A stretch of DNA of 64,000 nt from Prostheceraeus crozeri (lineage: Eukaryota > Platyhelminthes > Polycladida > Euryleptidae). The notes beneath the pieces were generated by a model. That model saw only the letters and a program-made list of their open reading frames with translations, was not told the origin of the DNA and made no database searches. Below, in pieces: positions 32,284-43,616 of this stretch. The position numbers and the translations under genes are program-made. The stretch is taken from contig CAJQUW010006159.1 in NCBI GenBank assembly GCA_907163375.1, forward strand, positions 1 to 64,000. Reading direction: 5' to 3'. The stretch's first letter is position 1. Every line of letters starts with the position of its first letter.

Positions 32284-35200
32284 ATGTCACATGCCCAAGG
32301 CTTATTCACTTTGAATTTAATATGAGAATGTGCATGTATATCAGTTTTCACGACGACGTTTCTCGTTGAAAAATCGATCAAAAATTGATTGTGTCGTCAA
32401 AAGAATCATAATCAAATTGGAATATGTTGAAATGGTAATATATTGTTTTCAAATTCGTAATTTCTGATTGCTTACATTGCAAATAGCACAAGCATCTGGT
32501 TATGTTGAGACAAAATAGTTGCATGCTAAAAACCTTAGAAAGTATGAGCACGAAAGAACTTAATTAGCGCATTAAAACCATTTTGATTTAACACTTCAAT
32601 ATTTAGATATGTAGTATACTTATGCAATAGTATCAATATTTGGATGACAAATAATTGAAAAAATTTTTGAAACAGTCAAACATGCTATAAGTCATAAAGT
32701 TCTATTTCAGGACTGCAAAAATTTTAGATGGAGAATGATTTTATCACAGCGGACAAACTATTGAGCTATTCGATATCTGCTTAAGTTATGCAATTTAATC
32801 TATTTTCTGAAAGATGGATCCATCAAGGAAGCTTGTTTAAATAGGTCACTATTTCCATTTTATATATGTTGAATTCAAAACCTGTGGCTACCGCCTATGA
32901 TATTCAATTTTATTTTTTCAGAATTGCCACATTTTAGAAAATGGTATCAATTTGACATTTCGAGTAGTTTCAGAAAAATGATCAAGCACACAAAAGGCAT
33001 AGATGCTACACGACGGACTGCACGTTGTTGGCTACATGCACACTGTAATAAAGATCAGTCATGCGTTGCAGTCCAACAATAGGTTTAGTTTTGCAAAATC
33101 AATAATTTTTCATGCTTTACGATAAATATAAAACAATCAAAGTGCAAACTCATTGCCACTCTTTTATATCAATTTGTGTTTACTTATTACAAATTATGCT
33201 TCGCACTTTTCAATATCATCGTAGGCCTAGCTATTATGGTCACATGTTAGTTGTAGGCCCACCATGAATTACCTGTAGAGATGCTGTCCTATAAGCGGTA
33301 GACAAGATGACGCATTTGCAGATTGTGATTTTAAACAAATTGTTTAGAATAAAATAAAATATCAAAATAAAATTACATGTGCGGTATTAAATACTATAAT
33401 AAAAATTCAAGCATTCCTGAATATCTTCATCGCATGAACGGTTTACAAGCAGTCGGTAATAGGCTACATCTCGGTAAGGCTCTGTTCTAATTTGCAGATT
33501 GCATTTTTTGTAAAAACAGTTACCGGTACTTGAATATCCAAATAAAATTATTGATAAATACTAAGAGTATTGATTAAAAAAATAATTGATAAATTGTTAA
33601 TGATCACAATTCAACCACTCTTGAATATCTTCATTTGCTATCAAAATTCCTAAGAATATCGCTTTCCACATTGTCAGAGATGAAATAATCCAAAAGCAGT
33701 TTTCTTAATAGTCTTTACTGTAACACCTAAAATTACTATAAATGATTTATCTTCTGAACTTTGAGTAGGCCTACCCATAGAATGTTAATTAAGATCCGTT
33801 AAGTTTGATAATTCTGCTCTGCACATCAGCACAAGATTTGTCTTCTTTTTTACAGGTGTTGATTGCTGAGGCTGTGTATCTGTCCATCGATGACTCAATA
33901 CCTGACCTACATTCGGCTGCTTTTCGTCTTGTCTTGTGAGCTAATTAACTCCGAAAACTACTGGAATTATTCTTTATCCATAAATCTCTCATACTCGCAA
34001 CGTCCCAGCGATCGTCAGATTCGGACAACCGTGTTGTGGTCCAACCGCGGAAGATGTTTTTTTTCAGTGACCTTGTACCATCGCTTCAAACTTCATTTGG
34101 TAGTGACTGTTTCTCCGTTGAACTATAAATTTTTCGTGATATCACCTCTATTTTTAAAAATGTAACTGATAACGGCGCGACGGTGTTTGACTCGAAATGA
34201 CAGTGTTTCAGATGAAGTGAAATGCGTATGTGGGCATGCTTTCTGGTTGGAAGGATTTTCAAATGAAGAATGATCAAATCCGGAGAGAGAAATTTCCTTT
34301 ATGTTGATAAAAGTGATATTCATAAAAAATATTTGTGTGATCGTTCGATGTGTGCTACTATATAAAACTCTGTTCATTTTCCAAATACGATGAAAAATTG
34401 TATTTTCCAAGGATATCCATTCCTTCTGCTGTTTACTTTGGGGAGCAGGGCTCAGTTTTTGTAATCTCTATGAATGTTATCGTACAAAGTATAATTTTAG
34501 TAAGATCAGTCATTTTATTCTAGTCATGCAGTTTTATATGCCGTACGGATTTTGAACGATTTTGAGCATGAATAATTCCAGCAGAGCGTTTTACTAGCTA
34601 TCTTTTTGCCGAATTATGATTGTTTTGGTTTTCTATTTGATAAACATAAAACATTTCATACAAGAAGATATTTTTCATGAATTCAAATTTGCAAATGTTT
34701 CGTAATCGCCTATGAAGTAGGATAAAATTTGCTTATTATTTACTAAACATATTATAAAAGCTAGAAATAATTTGCTAAATGTTTTGTAGAAGTTTGGAAA
34801 ATCTACAAAATATTTACTAAACATTTCGTAAAAATTCAGACAATTTGCCAAATATTTTGTGGAAGTTTGGAAAGTTTGCTAAATATTTAGGAAAAGTTTA
34901 GGAAATGTACTAGGTTTGATAAATATTTCTTAAATATTTCTTAAATGTTTAGGACTTTAATGCCAAGTACTTGGTAAGTATTTGTTAAACTAACAACGGT
35001 AACTTTACTCGGGATAACACTGAAGTTGAGCATAATGTAAGATGAACGTCAACATCGGAGAGTACTTTATCTTGGGAAGCTATAGCCATGAATCATGAAC
35101 AAGCTTTTGTCACTTGAGGAAGAAAGTTCCCTCAATTCAACGAATCTTTCTCTAACTGAAGACAGGAAATGGAACTTCTGTAGTCCTTGTACATATACTT

Positions 35201-35774
35201 ACCCCGCTTTTGTCCTTGTACTTAGACCTACAAGGCCAGGCCTCGCTTTGATGTAATCTCGAGATAAATATTGATTCTCGAGATTGAGATTCGAGATCGA
35301 TATTAAATTCGCTCGAGACAGAAATTGTATCCATTATCTTCCAGGAAGTAGACTTAGAATAACTTTGTTGATTATCACACTGATTAGCATTCATGGAAAG
35401 TCGATAATCTTTGGTAGTATAAGCTGGCTAATCATTCTTGTCTCCGAGGGAAAAACTTATTCAACGTCGTAGGTAACGCTCGCGATATTCTAATGTAGAA
35501 ATTTTCTAATCAGTCATAACTAACTTTGACAGAAAGTTGTCTTTCAGATACATTGAATAATGTGAAATTCTATCGGAAAATTGTGGTGCATGGAATGCAG
35601 CCATCAAAAGAAATTTGGAGGCTGCCTCGACCAGATGTCTCGACAGGATCATCAGATGCGCATGGCAACACTGTCAGAGCAAAATCTCTCCGAATTCACT
35701 CCAGAGGTTTGTCAAATTTCAGGGAGAAAGATGCGTCTGCTGAATTCTGACTCCTCGATGTGTACGACTAGAAG
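32284..35774. other. long interval without recognised gene
   Basis: Mostly AT-rich. A frame at 33855-33938 (LIAEAVYLSIDDSIPDLHSA) directly follows a polypyrimidine-AG signal (TTCTTTTTTACAG) and could be a small exon, but nothing confirms it. 34700-34990 is a decayed low-complexity repeat of TTTGCTAAATATTT-like words spaced roughly 35-40 bp. The frames at 35526-35784 are not recognised. Confidence 0.4.
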
Positions 35775-35825
35775 ACATTACTGACAATAATGAAAGATGC
35801 CGTAGAGATTGCATGATCTTACATG

Positions 35826-35884
35826 TTGCATGTTTATTGTCATACATGTTTCAATACGCGAAACGTACCATCGTCAGTGAACAG
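35826..35884 (-). ncRNA. candidate hammerhead ribozyme, mirrored copy
   Basis: Inverted-arm copy of the motif at 36925-36985: CTGACGA at 35877-35871, GAAAC at 35852-35848 on the minus strand. It differs by a single base in the stem II loop and has a longer stem III pairing (CATGT with ACATG). Confidence 0.4.
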
Positions 35885-36017
35885 CAACAGTGATACATGC
35901 GCAGAGACTTAAGTAAATCCAAGAGTTCATTCAAAATGATCGCTAACAGGCATAACAAATAACAAAGAAAAACAATTTCAAAATAATAACAACTGAAATG
36001 ACTCGGTTTGGGTATTC

Positions 36018-36840
36018 ATGAGTTTCTTTTGTTGTAATTTGTATGATTTAAGCAATAAAGCTTCGAAAATGAACAGTCAGCTAAAACTTTTCTCGTCTCT
36101 CAATTCTAGTCATGGTGATATTAAGTTCACTATGGAATACCCCAATAACAATACTCTTCATTTTCTTGATATGACAGTTTATATCGAAGATGGTGTTTTG
36201 AAAAGAAAATGGCTTCTTAAAGAGACTAACACATTTGTCTATACTCACCAGCTCGCCTATTCTCCTGATAAATATAAAATAAATGCTATCAAAGCATTAT
36301 ACACTAGATCGCAAAAATTAACGACCGATCCTGATATTTGTCTTCAAAACAAGAAAATTATCAAAGCTATTTTTCTTAAGAATGGATACAGTTCTTCCTT
36401 CATCGAATACGTTTTCAATAAGTGTGATACTTATAAACTTAAACCTGAAGATACCAAAGTTTCTATCTATTGGAAGCTGCCGTATCTCCCCGAAAGTCAT
36501 AAAGAAATATCGATGAAGATTAATAGAATAAATTCCATTTTAAAAAATAGTCGCTTAGAGATAGTCCTCCTTAATTTATAGATACAGCTGTGAGCACTGT
36601 CAAGAGTGGTACATCGGGGAAACTCGTCGCCATCTCTATACCAGGATCAAAGAACACATTAATGGCAGACCAGTCTCTGAAATTTCTCTTCATGATGAAA
36701 AGTCGTTCTCTATTTTATTACATACTAATTACACTCGTATTGGAGAAGCTTTATTGCTTAAATCATGCAAATTACAACAAAAGAAACTCATGAATACCCA
36801 AACCGAGTCAAGTCAGTTGTTATTATTTTGAAATTGTTTT
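36018..36840 (+). pseudogene. Penelope-like RT C-terminus and GIY-YIG endonuclease
   Basis: The frame 36018-36581 contains HGDIKFTMEYPNNNTLHFLD followed by MTVYIEDGVLKRK, the block after the palm domain of Penelope-type reverse transcriptases, and continues to the linker. The next part (from about 36585, other frame) reads SCEHCQEWYIGETRRHLYTR and IKEHINGRP: a Cys-x2-Cys pair and the YIG...R...H core of the GIY-YIG nuclease typical of Penelope elements. The polymerase catalytic part is missing by 5' truncation. The copy is broken in more than one place. Confidence 0.85.
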
Positions 36841-36924
36841 TCTTTGTTATTTGTTATGGCTGTTAGCGCTCATTTTGAATGAACTCTTGGATGTATTTAA
36901 GTCTTTGCGCATGTATCACTATTG

Positions 36925-36985
36925 CTGTTCACTGACGATGGTACGTTTCACGTATTGAAACATGTATGACAATAAACATATTTGA
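36925..36985 (+). ncRNA. candidate hammerhead ribozyme of the Penelope-like element
   Basis: CTGACGA (36932-36938) and GAAAC (36957-36961) match the conserved CUGANGA and GAAA core. Between them GGTACG can pair with CGTATT (two G.U pairs) as stem II. After GAAA, CATGT can pair with ACATA/ACATG across ATGACAATAA as stem III. The expected UH at the cleavage site is not clear and stem I was not established. Hammerheads are known from Penelope-like elements. The mirrored copy in the left arm is 35826-35884 on the minus strand. Confidence 0.45.
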
Positions 36986-37006
36986 TCATGCAACATTACT
37001 GACAAT

Positions 37007-38444
37007 CATGCATAATTTGTTTGTGTAATTTTACATTTAAATACACACCATAGATTCTGGATAACTTGAATGTCTCGCAATGATTAGAAAATTATGTCGA
37101 ATAGTCACAGTGTGAAGAATGTCACTGAACATTGGTAGACATCTCGAAAGCGTACAAAATGCCGTTTATCAGAGAGAAATTTCGATCTATTGAACGATGT
37201 CGTTGATTTCTGAAAGTCAGTGAGAAACGCCGCTAACTCGTCAGCTTTAACATTAATCAACGACAGATTTATATTAACAAACGCAGAATATGTAGTGCCT
37301 GAGAATTTGAAACAGTCTTTCATAGGCATCCTCAAGATTTTGTTTTGCAAATATTTGCAAGTGACTCTCATCATACTTAACATTTGCCCATACGTCTCTC
37401 AGTTGTTCAAATGTGGAGTTTTTAAAAGGAGATGAAAACAAACATTTCGTGGATTTGCAATAAAAAATGGCAAAAAGCTACGATGAAAGTTGAGATAGGA
37501 AGAGCTGATTTTCGAGACTTATTTTCGAGTACAGCATTAGCTGGAATGCATGAATATTTGAAGCAATGTCACCGTTATCTGCAAATTACTATGAAATAGG
37601 TCAACATCTCGACATAACTCGACTTCTATTGGAAATCACCATTTGTATATATGGCAAATTCCACGAAAAAGTGGAACTCCAAGTCGCATTCTCAAACTTA
37701 GAAGCAGACAAGTCCGCTAACATAATGTTGCTGTATGTGCGCTACAATGATAAAATTCGTTTTATTTTGGCTATTTGATTTATTATTATTCGATTATTGA
37801 TAGATTTGTGATTTTTTGACAATTTGAATTTTTAATAAATCAATCTTTCGTGAGAAATGTTAAATCTGTTGTTAACTACTAAATATGCCTGATTCATTAT
37901 TGGAATTTCATCAAATTTAGTAGATGATATAGAAAGACCATGATTATAGAACTTATATTATTGCACATCATATACATGATTATTTTTTAAAAAAATAATA
38001 TAAACTGTGTAATCGTATTACTTTATTTTTCTTTTTAGTCAGATTTTTTATTTGTAGATTGCCAATTTTTTCTTTGTCTTTGCATAAATTTTCTAATGCC
38101 TCTTACTGCATGTATGTTTATGGCTTCCATTTCTGGACTTTAGTTTTCATTTGTACTGGTTAAAGGTGTGACGACAGCAATTGTCTTTGATGTGGTTTAA
38201 CTCTACGTGATCTGATGGAACTTAACTGCATGTCCAGGTGTATATGTCACAACGGTCGTACTCCTTGTGATGGGAGGCCACGAAAGCGTTCGGAAGACTT
38301 CAATAGATATGATGAACACAGTGTCTGTCTACAAAAGCTTTTTGGGCATAGATATTGCTTCAAAACAAAAATATGAATATTTCTGAATTCATGCCATTTT
38401 CCCTAAACGTTAAGAGAAGATAAATTTGCTGCCAGCAAAATGTG
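37007..38444. other. possible decayed coding segments, unrecognised
   Basis: On the minus strand, 37440-37310 reads FEQLRDVWANVKYDESHLQI and NLEDAYERLFQILR; after a frame change, 37260-37105 reads LINVKADELAAFLTDFQKS. These look protein-like and may be pieces of one gene or relic, but I do not recognise a family. The plus-strand frame 37566-37778 is also unassigned. The remainder is AT-rich. Confidence 0.3.
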
Positions 38445-38720
38445 TGCGCTGACACTTTCAAAGCATTTGTCTCCACTTAGCGATCATTTAAATCGATACA
38501 TGCAACGTGGAATAGAACAAGGGAAGCATTTCCATTGTTATTGTTTCTAAACATTTCAAAAGCGCCATTTTGTTTAGGGAATACTTAAGAAGTAACCTGG
38601 AATTTGGATATATCATTTTCTGCATCTGCCTCAAGAAATACGTTTGTTTGACTCTCACAAAATAGGAACAGGAAGGTAAGATCTATTGCTAGAACATCTT
38701 TGTCAAGTTAATTAATTCAG
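38445..38720 (+). repeat. dispersed repeat D, copy 2
   Basis: Diverged copy of 7290-7660 in the same orientation (shared TTTAAATCGAT, TGCAACGTGGAA, AAGAAGTAACCTG and GGAAGGTAAGAT). It is shorter than copy 1 because it lacks the internal duplication. Confidence 0.6.
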
Positions 38721-39420
38721 CAATTCTTCTTTGATGTTTTTCGATTACCGCTCCATGGGAAGTAAGTACATAGCACTATAACTGTCATCACGGCATGCCA
38801 ATCTTCGCATCGAGTGGCACGGGGAAGAATAATAGAATTCAATTTTGGTGCTTAACCATCAGAGACCTGAGGGGGGTCCAGTGGACAACAGAGACATACT
38901 TTTCTATTTTACTGTTTGTACTGAGGATATACCGTATCAGCCGCTCATGCCCATGTAAAATCATAATTTTTGAGAATGAATCTACATGTGTTGCTTCATT
39001 TCAATTGAATCAGTAGAAATATGGGAGATAACACAAGCCCTCAGGTCTCAGAGGGTGTAGAAATTCCCATAACAAGAGTTTTGTTATCAGATGAAAGATG
39101 ATTTTGTGCATGTCCAAGATGGTGCATAATGAGTGAGATTCATTTATTCAATGTTAATATGTACAATCATGCTCGTGCATCTGCGTTATGTTAGAGGATC
39201 GCAAAATGTGAATCTTTTGGTTACATGGCGACAGCAAACATAAAACCGATTCTTAGTACAACTTATGATACTGTGCTAAATGTGGTTGACATATAAAAAC
39301 ACTGCATTTCCACTTGTATTTACTAAGAAGACTGAAAGACACTCAAAGGATAAATTATAGCGACTTGCCACACTCACACATCATTGTTTTATTTAAAAAC
39401 AGCTTTGCTAATGATTTGAT
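38721..39420. other. no gene recognised
   Basis: Contains isolated words related to the downstream array (AGACCTGAGGGGGGTCC near 38870, CCTCAGGTCTCAGAGGG near 39040), which may be ancestral or degenerate parts of it. Confidence 0.4.
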
Positions 39421-40322
39421 ATCGATTAAAGCAGTAAAACTAAGAATTTGTATCTCCTCGGGTCTCAGAGGGCATTATGGTAACCTCCTCGGGTCTCATG
39501 ATAGCGATTAAAGCAGTAAAACTAAGAATTTGTATCTCCTCGGGTCTCAGAGGGCATTATGGTAACCTCCTCGGGTCTCATGATAGCGATTAAAGCAGTA
39601 AAACTAAGAATTTGTATCTCCTCGGGTCTCAGAGGGCATTATGGTAACCTCCTCGGGTCTCATGATATCGATTAAAGCATTAAAACTGAGAATTTGTATC
39701 TCCTCGGGTCTCAGAGGACATTATGGTAACCTCCTCGGGTCTCATGATATCGATTAAAGCAGTAAAACTGAGAATTTGTATCTCCTCGGGTCTCAGAGGA
39801 CATTATGGTAACCTCCTCGGGTCTCATGATATCGATTAAAGCAGTAAAACTGAGAATTTGTATCTCCTCGGGTCTCAGAGGACATTATGGTAACCTCCTC
39901 GGGTCTCATGATATCGATTAAAGCAGTAAAACTGAGAATTTGTATCTTCTCGGGTCTCAGAGGGCATTATGGTAACCTCCTCGGGTCTCATGATATCGAT
40001 TAAAGCAGTAAAACTAAGAATTTGTATCTCCTCGGGTCTCAGAGGGCATTATGGTAACCTCCTCGGGTCTCATGATATCGATTAAAGCAGTAAAACTGAG
40101 AATTTGTATCTCCTCGGGTCTCAGAGGGCATTATGGTAACCTCCTCGGGTCTCATGATATCGATTAAAGCAGTAAAACTGAGAATTTGTATCTTCTCGGG
40201 TCTCAGAGGGCATTATGGTAACCTCCTCGGGTCTCATGATATCGATTAAAGCAGTAAAACTAAGAATTTGTATCTCCTCGGGTCTCAGAGGGCATTATGG
40301 TAACCTCCTCGGGTCTCATGAT
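39421..40322 (+). repeat. 82-bp satellite, 11 copies
   Basis: Eleven units of 82 bp starting ATCGATTAAAGCAGTAAAAC (first at 39421, last at 40241). Each unit holds CTCCTCGGGTCTCA twice, once before GAGG(G/A)CATTATGGTAAC and once before TGAT. Variants (ATAGCG/ATATCG, CTAAG/CTGAG, GGGCATT/GGACATT, CTCCTCGG/CTTCTCGG) are shared by neighbouring units, the sign of recent segmental amplification. Confidence 0.97.
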
Positions 40323-42572
40323 AACACGAGTACATTCGTAATCAATTGCACTCTGCCAAACCGATGGAGTACTTTGCAGTTCTAAATGCTTTGTTTCAGT
40401 GTTGCTGTCTAATGGTATGAATATGGTAAAACACAATCAATCAATTATATCATGAATTGTACCAAAGTTCTACGAGAGAAAGAATTGAATTAACTGTCGC
40501 TAAATGTTTATCCGATTGTCAAATGAATTCTACCATTAAGCTCTATTTCAAGTTTCAAGATATCGTATGTTGTTGATGGTAGCATTAATCTTCAACTGAT
40601 GCGATGAAAGCAAAAACTTAATGACTGCAGTTGGATTATTTTTTAACGAATTGATTGGTCCCATAAATTCATAGATTTTTCAATTCTGAATGCCTGCAGA
40701 TCATCAAAATTTCACAAAACTGTTACCAATATGTGACCGATTATGTGTCCAGCATGCTTGGAAGTGGGCCCGGGCCTTTGGCGGGCTTGAAGCATCTAGT
40801 ACCTAGAACGATATTCACTACGTCTGGAATGAAAATATTTTCCTCATTTGATCATTTAAATTCTCTTATTATATTCATTAGATGGCCTATCAATATGAAT
40901 CTCAAGCAGTGCGATGAACTAAAAACCGTTATAGAGATTTCACCCTTTCACCTTCTCGCTTTCACTGTTTTACAAACCTAAGTATTATGTTGATTAACGT
41001 TTCTTTCAGTATTTGTGACAGTTTAAACCCGCTACTTTTTAAAACATTGGAGAGTAGAACCCATGACTCTATCTAAATTTAATGAAGCTACAAATTATGG
41101 TTTAAACGATCTCACTTGCTGATGGGAAGAGCAGACAATCCTTTCAATTAAAGAACTTATGGATAGCGCAACAAATTTCTGCAAAACATTTGTAAACCAT
41201 TTTACTTTCTACTTTCTATTTTTAATTAGAGAGAGAGAGAGAGAGAAATTGGCAACATCGATAACATGACGTTTTCATAGTCATTTCACAAAAACTGGCC
41301 ACAGCGACTACATACTATCATGCACTTTCTGTCCCAACTCCGAGAGCAGACTGAAGCGCCCATATCCTCTGAGTAGATGCTCATACACTTGTGTAGATGG
41401 CTGCAGTGTTTCTATTCCTGGCCTCGTTGAATAAAGAATGTCAGACTCATGGTACACTTGATAGTTAATTCTTGCCTTGAGGCCAGAAGGGTGATGCCGC
41501 AACTGTTGACGAACTGAATTAAGGTGATGGTGGTTAACACTTGCTAGGAGATGAGTGTGATATCTAATGAGTGTGGCCACAGGAATAATTTGCAAAAATT
41601 TAACTTCTCATAGAATTATCAAAACATTTTTAGACCGCAAGGAAAATTGCCAGGTCGTGCAAAAAAGCTTTGGATCAAACTTTGGGTCAAAACCCAAAAC
41701 CCGAGGCAAATTTTCTATAAAGGAGTAGAATCAAGCAAACAAAGTGCATTCTTTGTATTTCGTGCTGACATAAAGATTCTTCTATAATACAAAATTTCTG
41801 TTGTGCACATGAGAAGTGTGATATTAGTGGGAAACGATTTCTTTTTGCAATTGCTGCAATTAGTAGCCTAAGTCCATGTATGACCTTGTCAAGCTTTCCG
41901 TTAATTTAGCCTACACTGATGTACTGACCAATTGAAGATCGTTGATTTCATTATGATTGAATTACACATTGCTAGCAACAAAGCTATTGTCTTTATCATT
42001 CAGAAAAATGAACAAACTTAATAAATATTATAGTTGTGTAGTGAGTGCATATTTATTCATCTTTGAACAAATGTAAATATCGCAGATAGTTTAGGAGTGC
42101 GGATAAAACTGCGAAGATATGAAATATGCACAGATGTAACAAAATATACATAAGTCTTCAGCAAGTACAATATGTACGAACTTCCAATGCGCGGTATTAG
42201 CACTATAGCTAATAATCACTTCACTTTTGAAATATTCTGTGAATTGAATGGAATTTGGATGAAAACTCAGAACTTTATCTTCTTATCATGTAATTCTCCT
42301 AAGATTCAGATCAAAATGTTGGTTTTTGTTACTTGATTTGTGCATATGCAGCATCAATAGAAGGCCCAAGTTTTGTATCACTTACCCAAGGTCGACCCAA
42401 AACCCAAGGTGCAACCTTGAATTCTCCGTAAAAGTGAATCTATTGATATAGAAGTGTTCATTGTAAGCCGAGATTGTTTTAGTCGATGCTACCTACTTTG
42501 CACTTATTCTATGGATGCACTTTCAAATGAAATATGGAATGCGCATTGTCACATAGATTTTTAAGATGTGTA
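40323..42572. other. no gene recognised
   Basis: Unassigned. A minus-strand frame at 41308-41595 (95 codons, with GIETLQPSTQVYEHLLRGYG) looks protein-like but is not recognised and has no supporting signals. Confidence 0.4.
41229..41246. repeat. (GA)n microsatellite
   Basis: Nine GA units. Confidence 0.9.
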
Positions 42573-43566
42573 CACTTTAAACCGCTCAATACCAATCACA
42601 AACGAAGGATGCATACCAAAATATACCAAAATATTTGTTTGGTATATTCCTGTATTCTCTTGCTATGTATTTGTATGCTTTTTCAAATGTGGTATGCTCT
42701 ACATACTAAAGCCATACCAGCACAATGTTAAAAGAAAGCATCAATGATTTCTAATATATGTTGATTTAAGGCCTTTTGTCAATAAAGATCACACTAATGT
42801 TACTACTGTTCTGTAAGTAGTGAGATAATGACCTTTAATAGTCAAACTTACAATACTGAATTCGATTTTCATGTAAGTCTAAGACATTTCATGAATAACC
42901 AATAAGTATTCAACCATCAGCAATTATGCATTATGTAATTTTGGAAGTAAGCATATTATCAATCCGAAATAAAAACACATCATAATTCATGAACGCAAAA
43001 ATAGTTATGTTTGAGATATATAAATAAGTCAACATGGTTGCTCAAAAAATATCGTTTTATTGAAATGATGTTTATCAACTTAGGTCATGGAAATGAGCTA
43101 ATTATGAGTTTTGTCAATGCCATAAGACAAGTAGCAACGATGACATGCGCCGTTACTTTGACAATAATTCCAATCTAGTTAAATACCACACTTTCAGAAA
43201 GAAATATTCATGACTGGTATTACTGGAAAAATGCTATTTGACAGTAGTATGAAATATAACGTAATTTTTTTGCCATGTGACTTAAAGCTCATCATACTAA
43301 ACACATACGAATGAGGACGAATTTGCATCCTGTCCCGTATATAAAACATACCAACAATTCGTATTTAATTGTAAAACAACCAATCACAGATAGAATAGTT
43401 CGTATCGCTACATACCAATCACATACGAAAGTAAGTGAGATTTCGTATGAAAAACATACCAGATCTCTGTAAACATGCGAGAATCTCGTATCAGATGTTA
43501 GTTTCAAATTGTATGTGATTTTGGTATATGTTTGTATGTAATTTTCGTATCCAGCGGTTTACAGTG
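42573..43566 (+). mobile_element. repeat R copy 2, full-length MITE
   Basis: Left end CACTTTAAACCGCT and right end AGCGGTTTACAGTG (inverted), flanked by TA on both sides; 994 bp. Sub-terminal zones are crowded with CATACCA, CATACGA and their complements (GGTATG, TCGTATG). No transposase is encoded; the short frame shared with other copies is part of the repeat. The copy sits about 50 bp upstream of the lectin exon, in what looks like its intron. Confidence 0.85.
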
Positions 43567-43616
43567 TAGGGAGAAATGATTTTGTTTTTATACTTTCTGG
43601 TTCTCTTCCTTTCCAG

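Larger units (their letters stand above)
35789..36992 (+). mobile_element. Penelope-like retroelement, hairpin copy
   Basis: Flanked by the perfect 14-bp direct repeat ACATTACTGACAAT (35775-35788 and 36993-37006). Inside, about 200 bp at each end are inverted copies: 35812-36021 and 36788-36992, for example GACTCGGTTTGGGTATTCAT at 35999 and its inverse at 36791. Between the arms is the 3' part of the gene (reverse transcriptase end and GIY-YIG). Penelope-like elements commonly insert with an inverted terminal piece, so this is one insertion, 5'-truncated and not functional. Confidence 0.85.

Noticed and set aside
41308-41595. Minus-strand frame of 95 codons as a gene
   Set aside because: Protein-like, but nothing supports it beyond being open.
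42534-42731. Short frame recurring at 47419-47607 and 55570-55980 as a possible conserved peptide
   Set aside because: It lies inside repeat R and recurs only because the repeat does; no domain and no start conservation.
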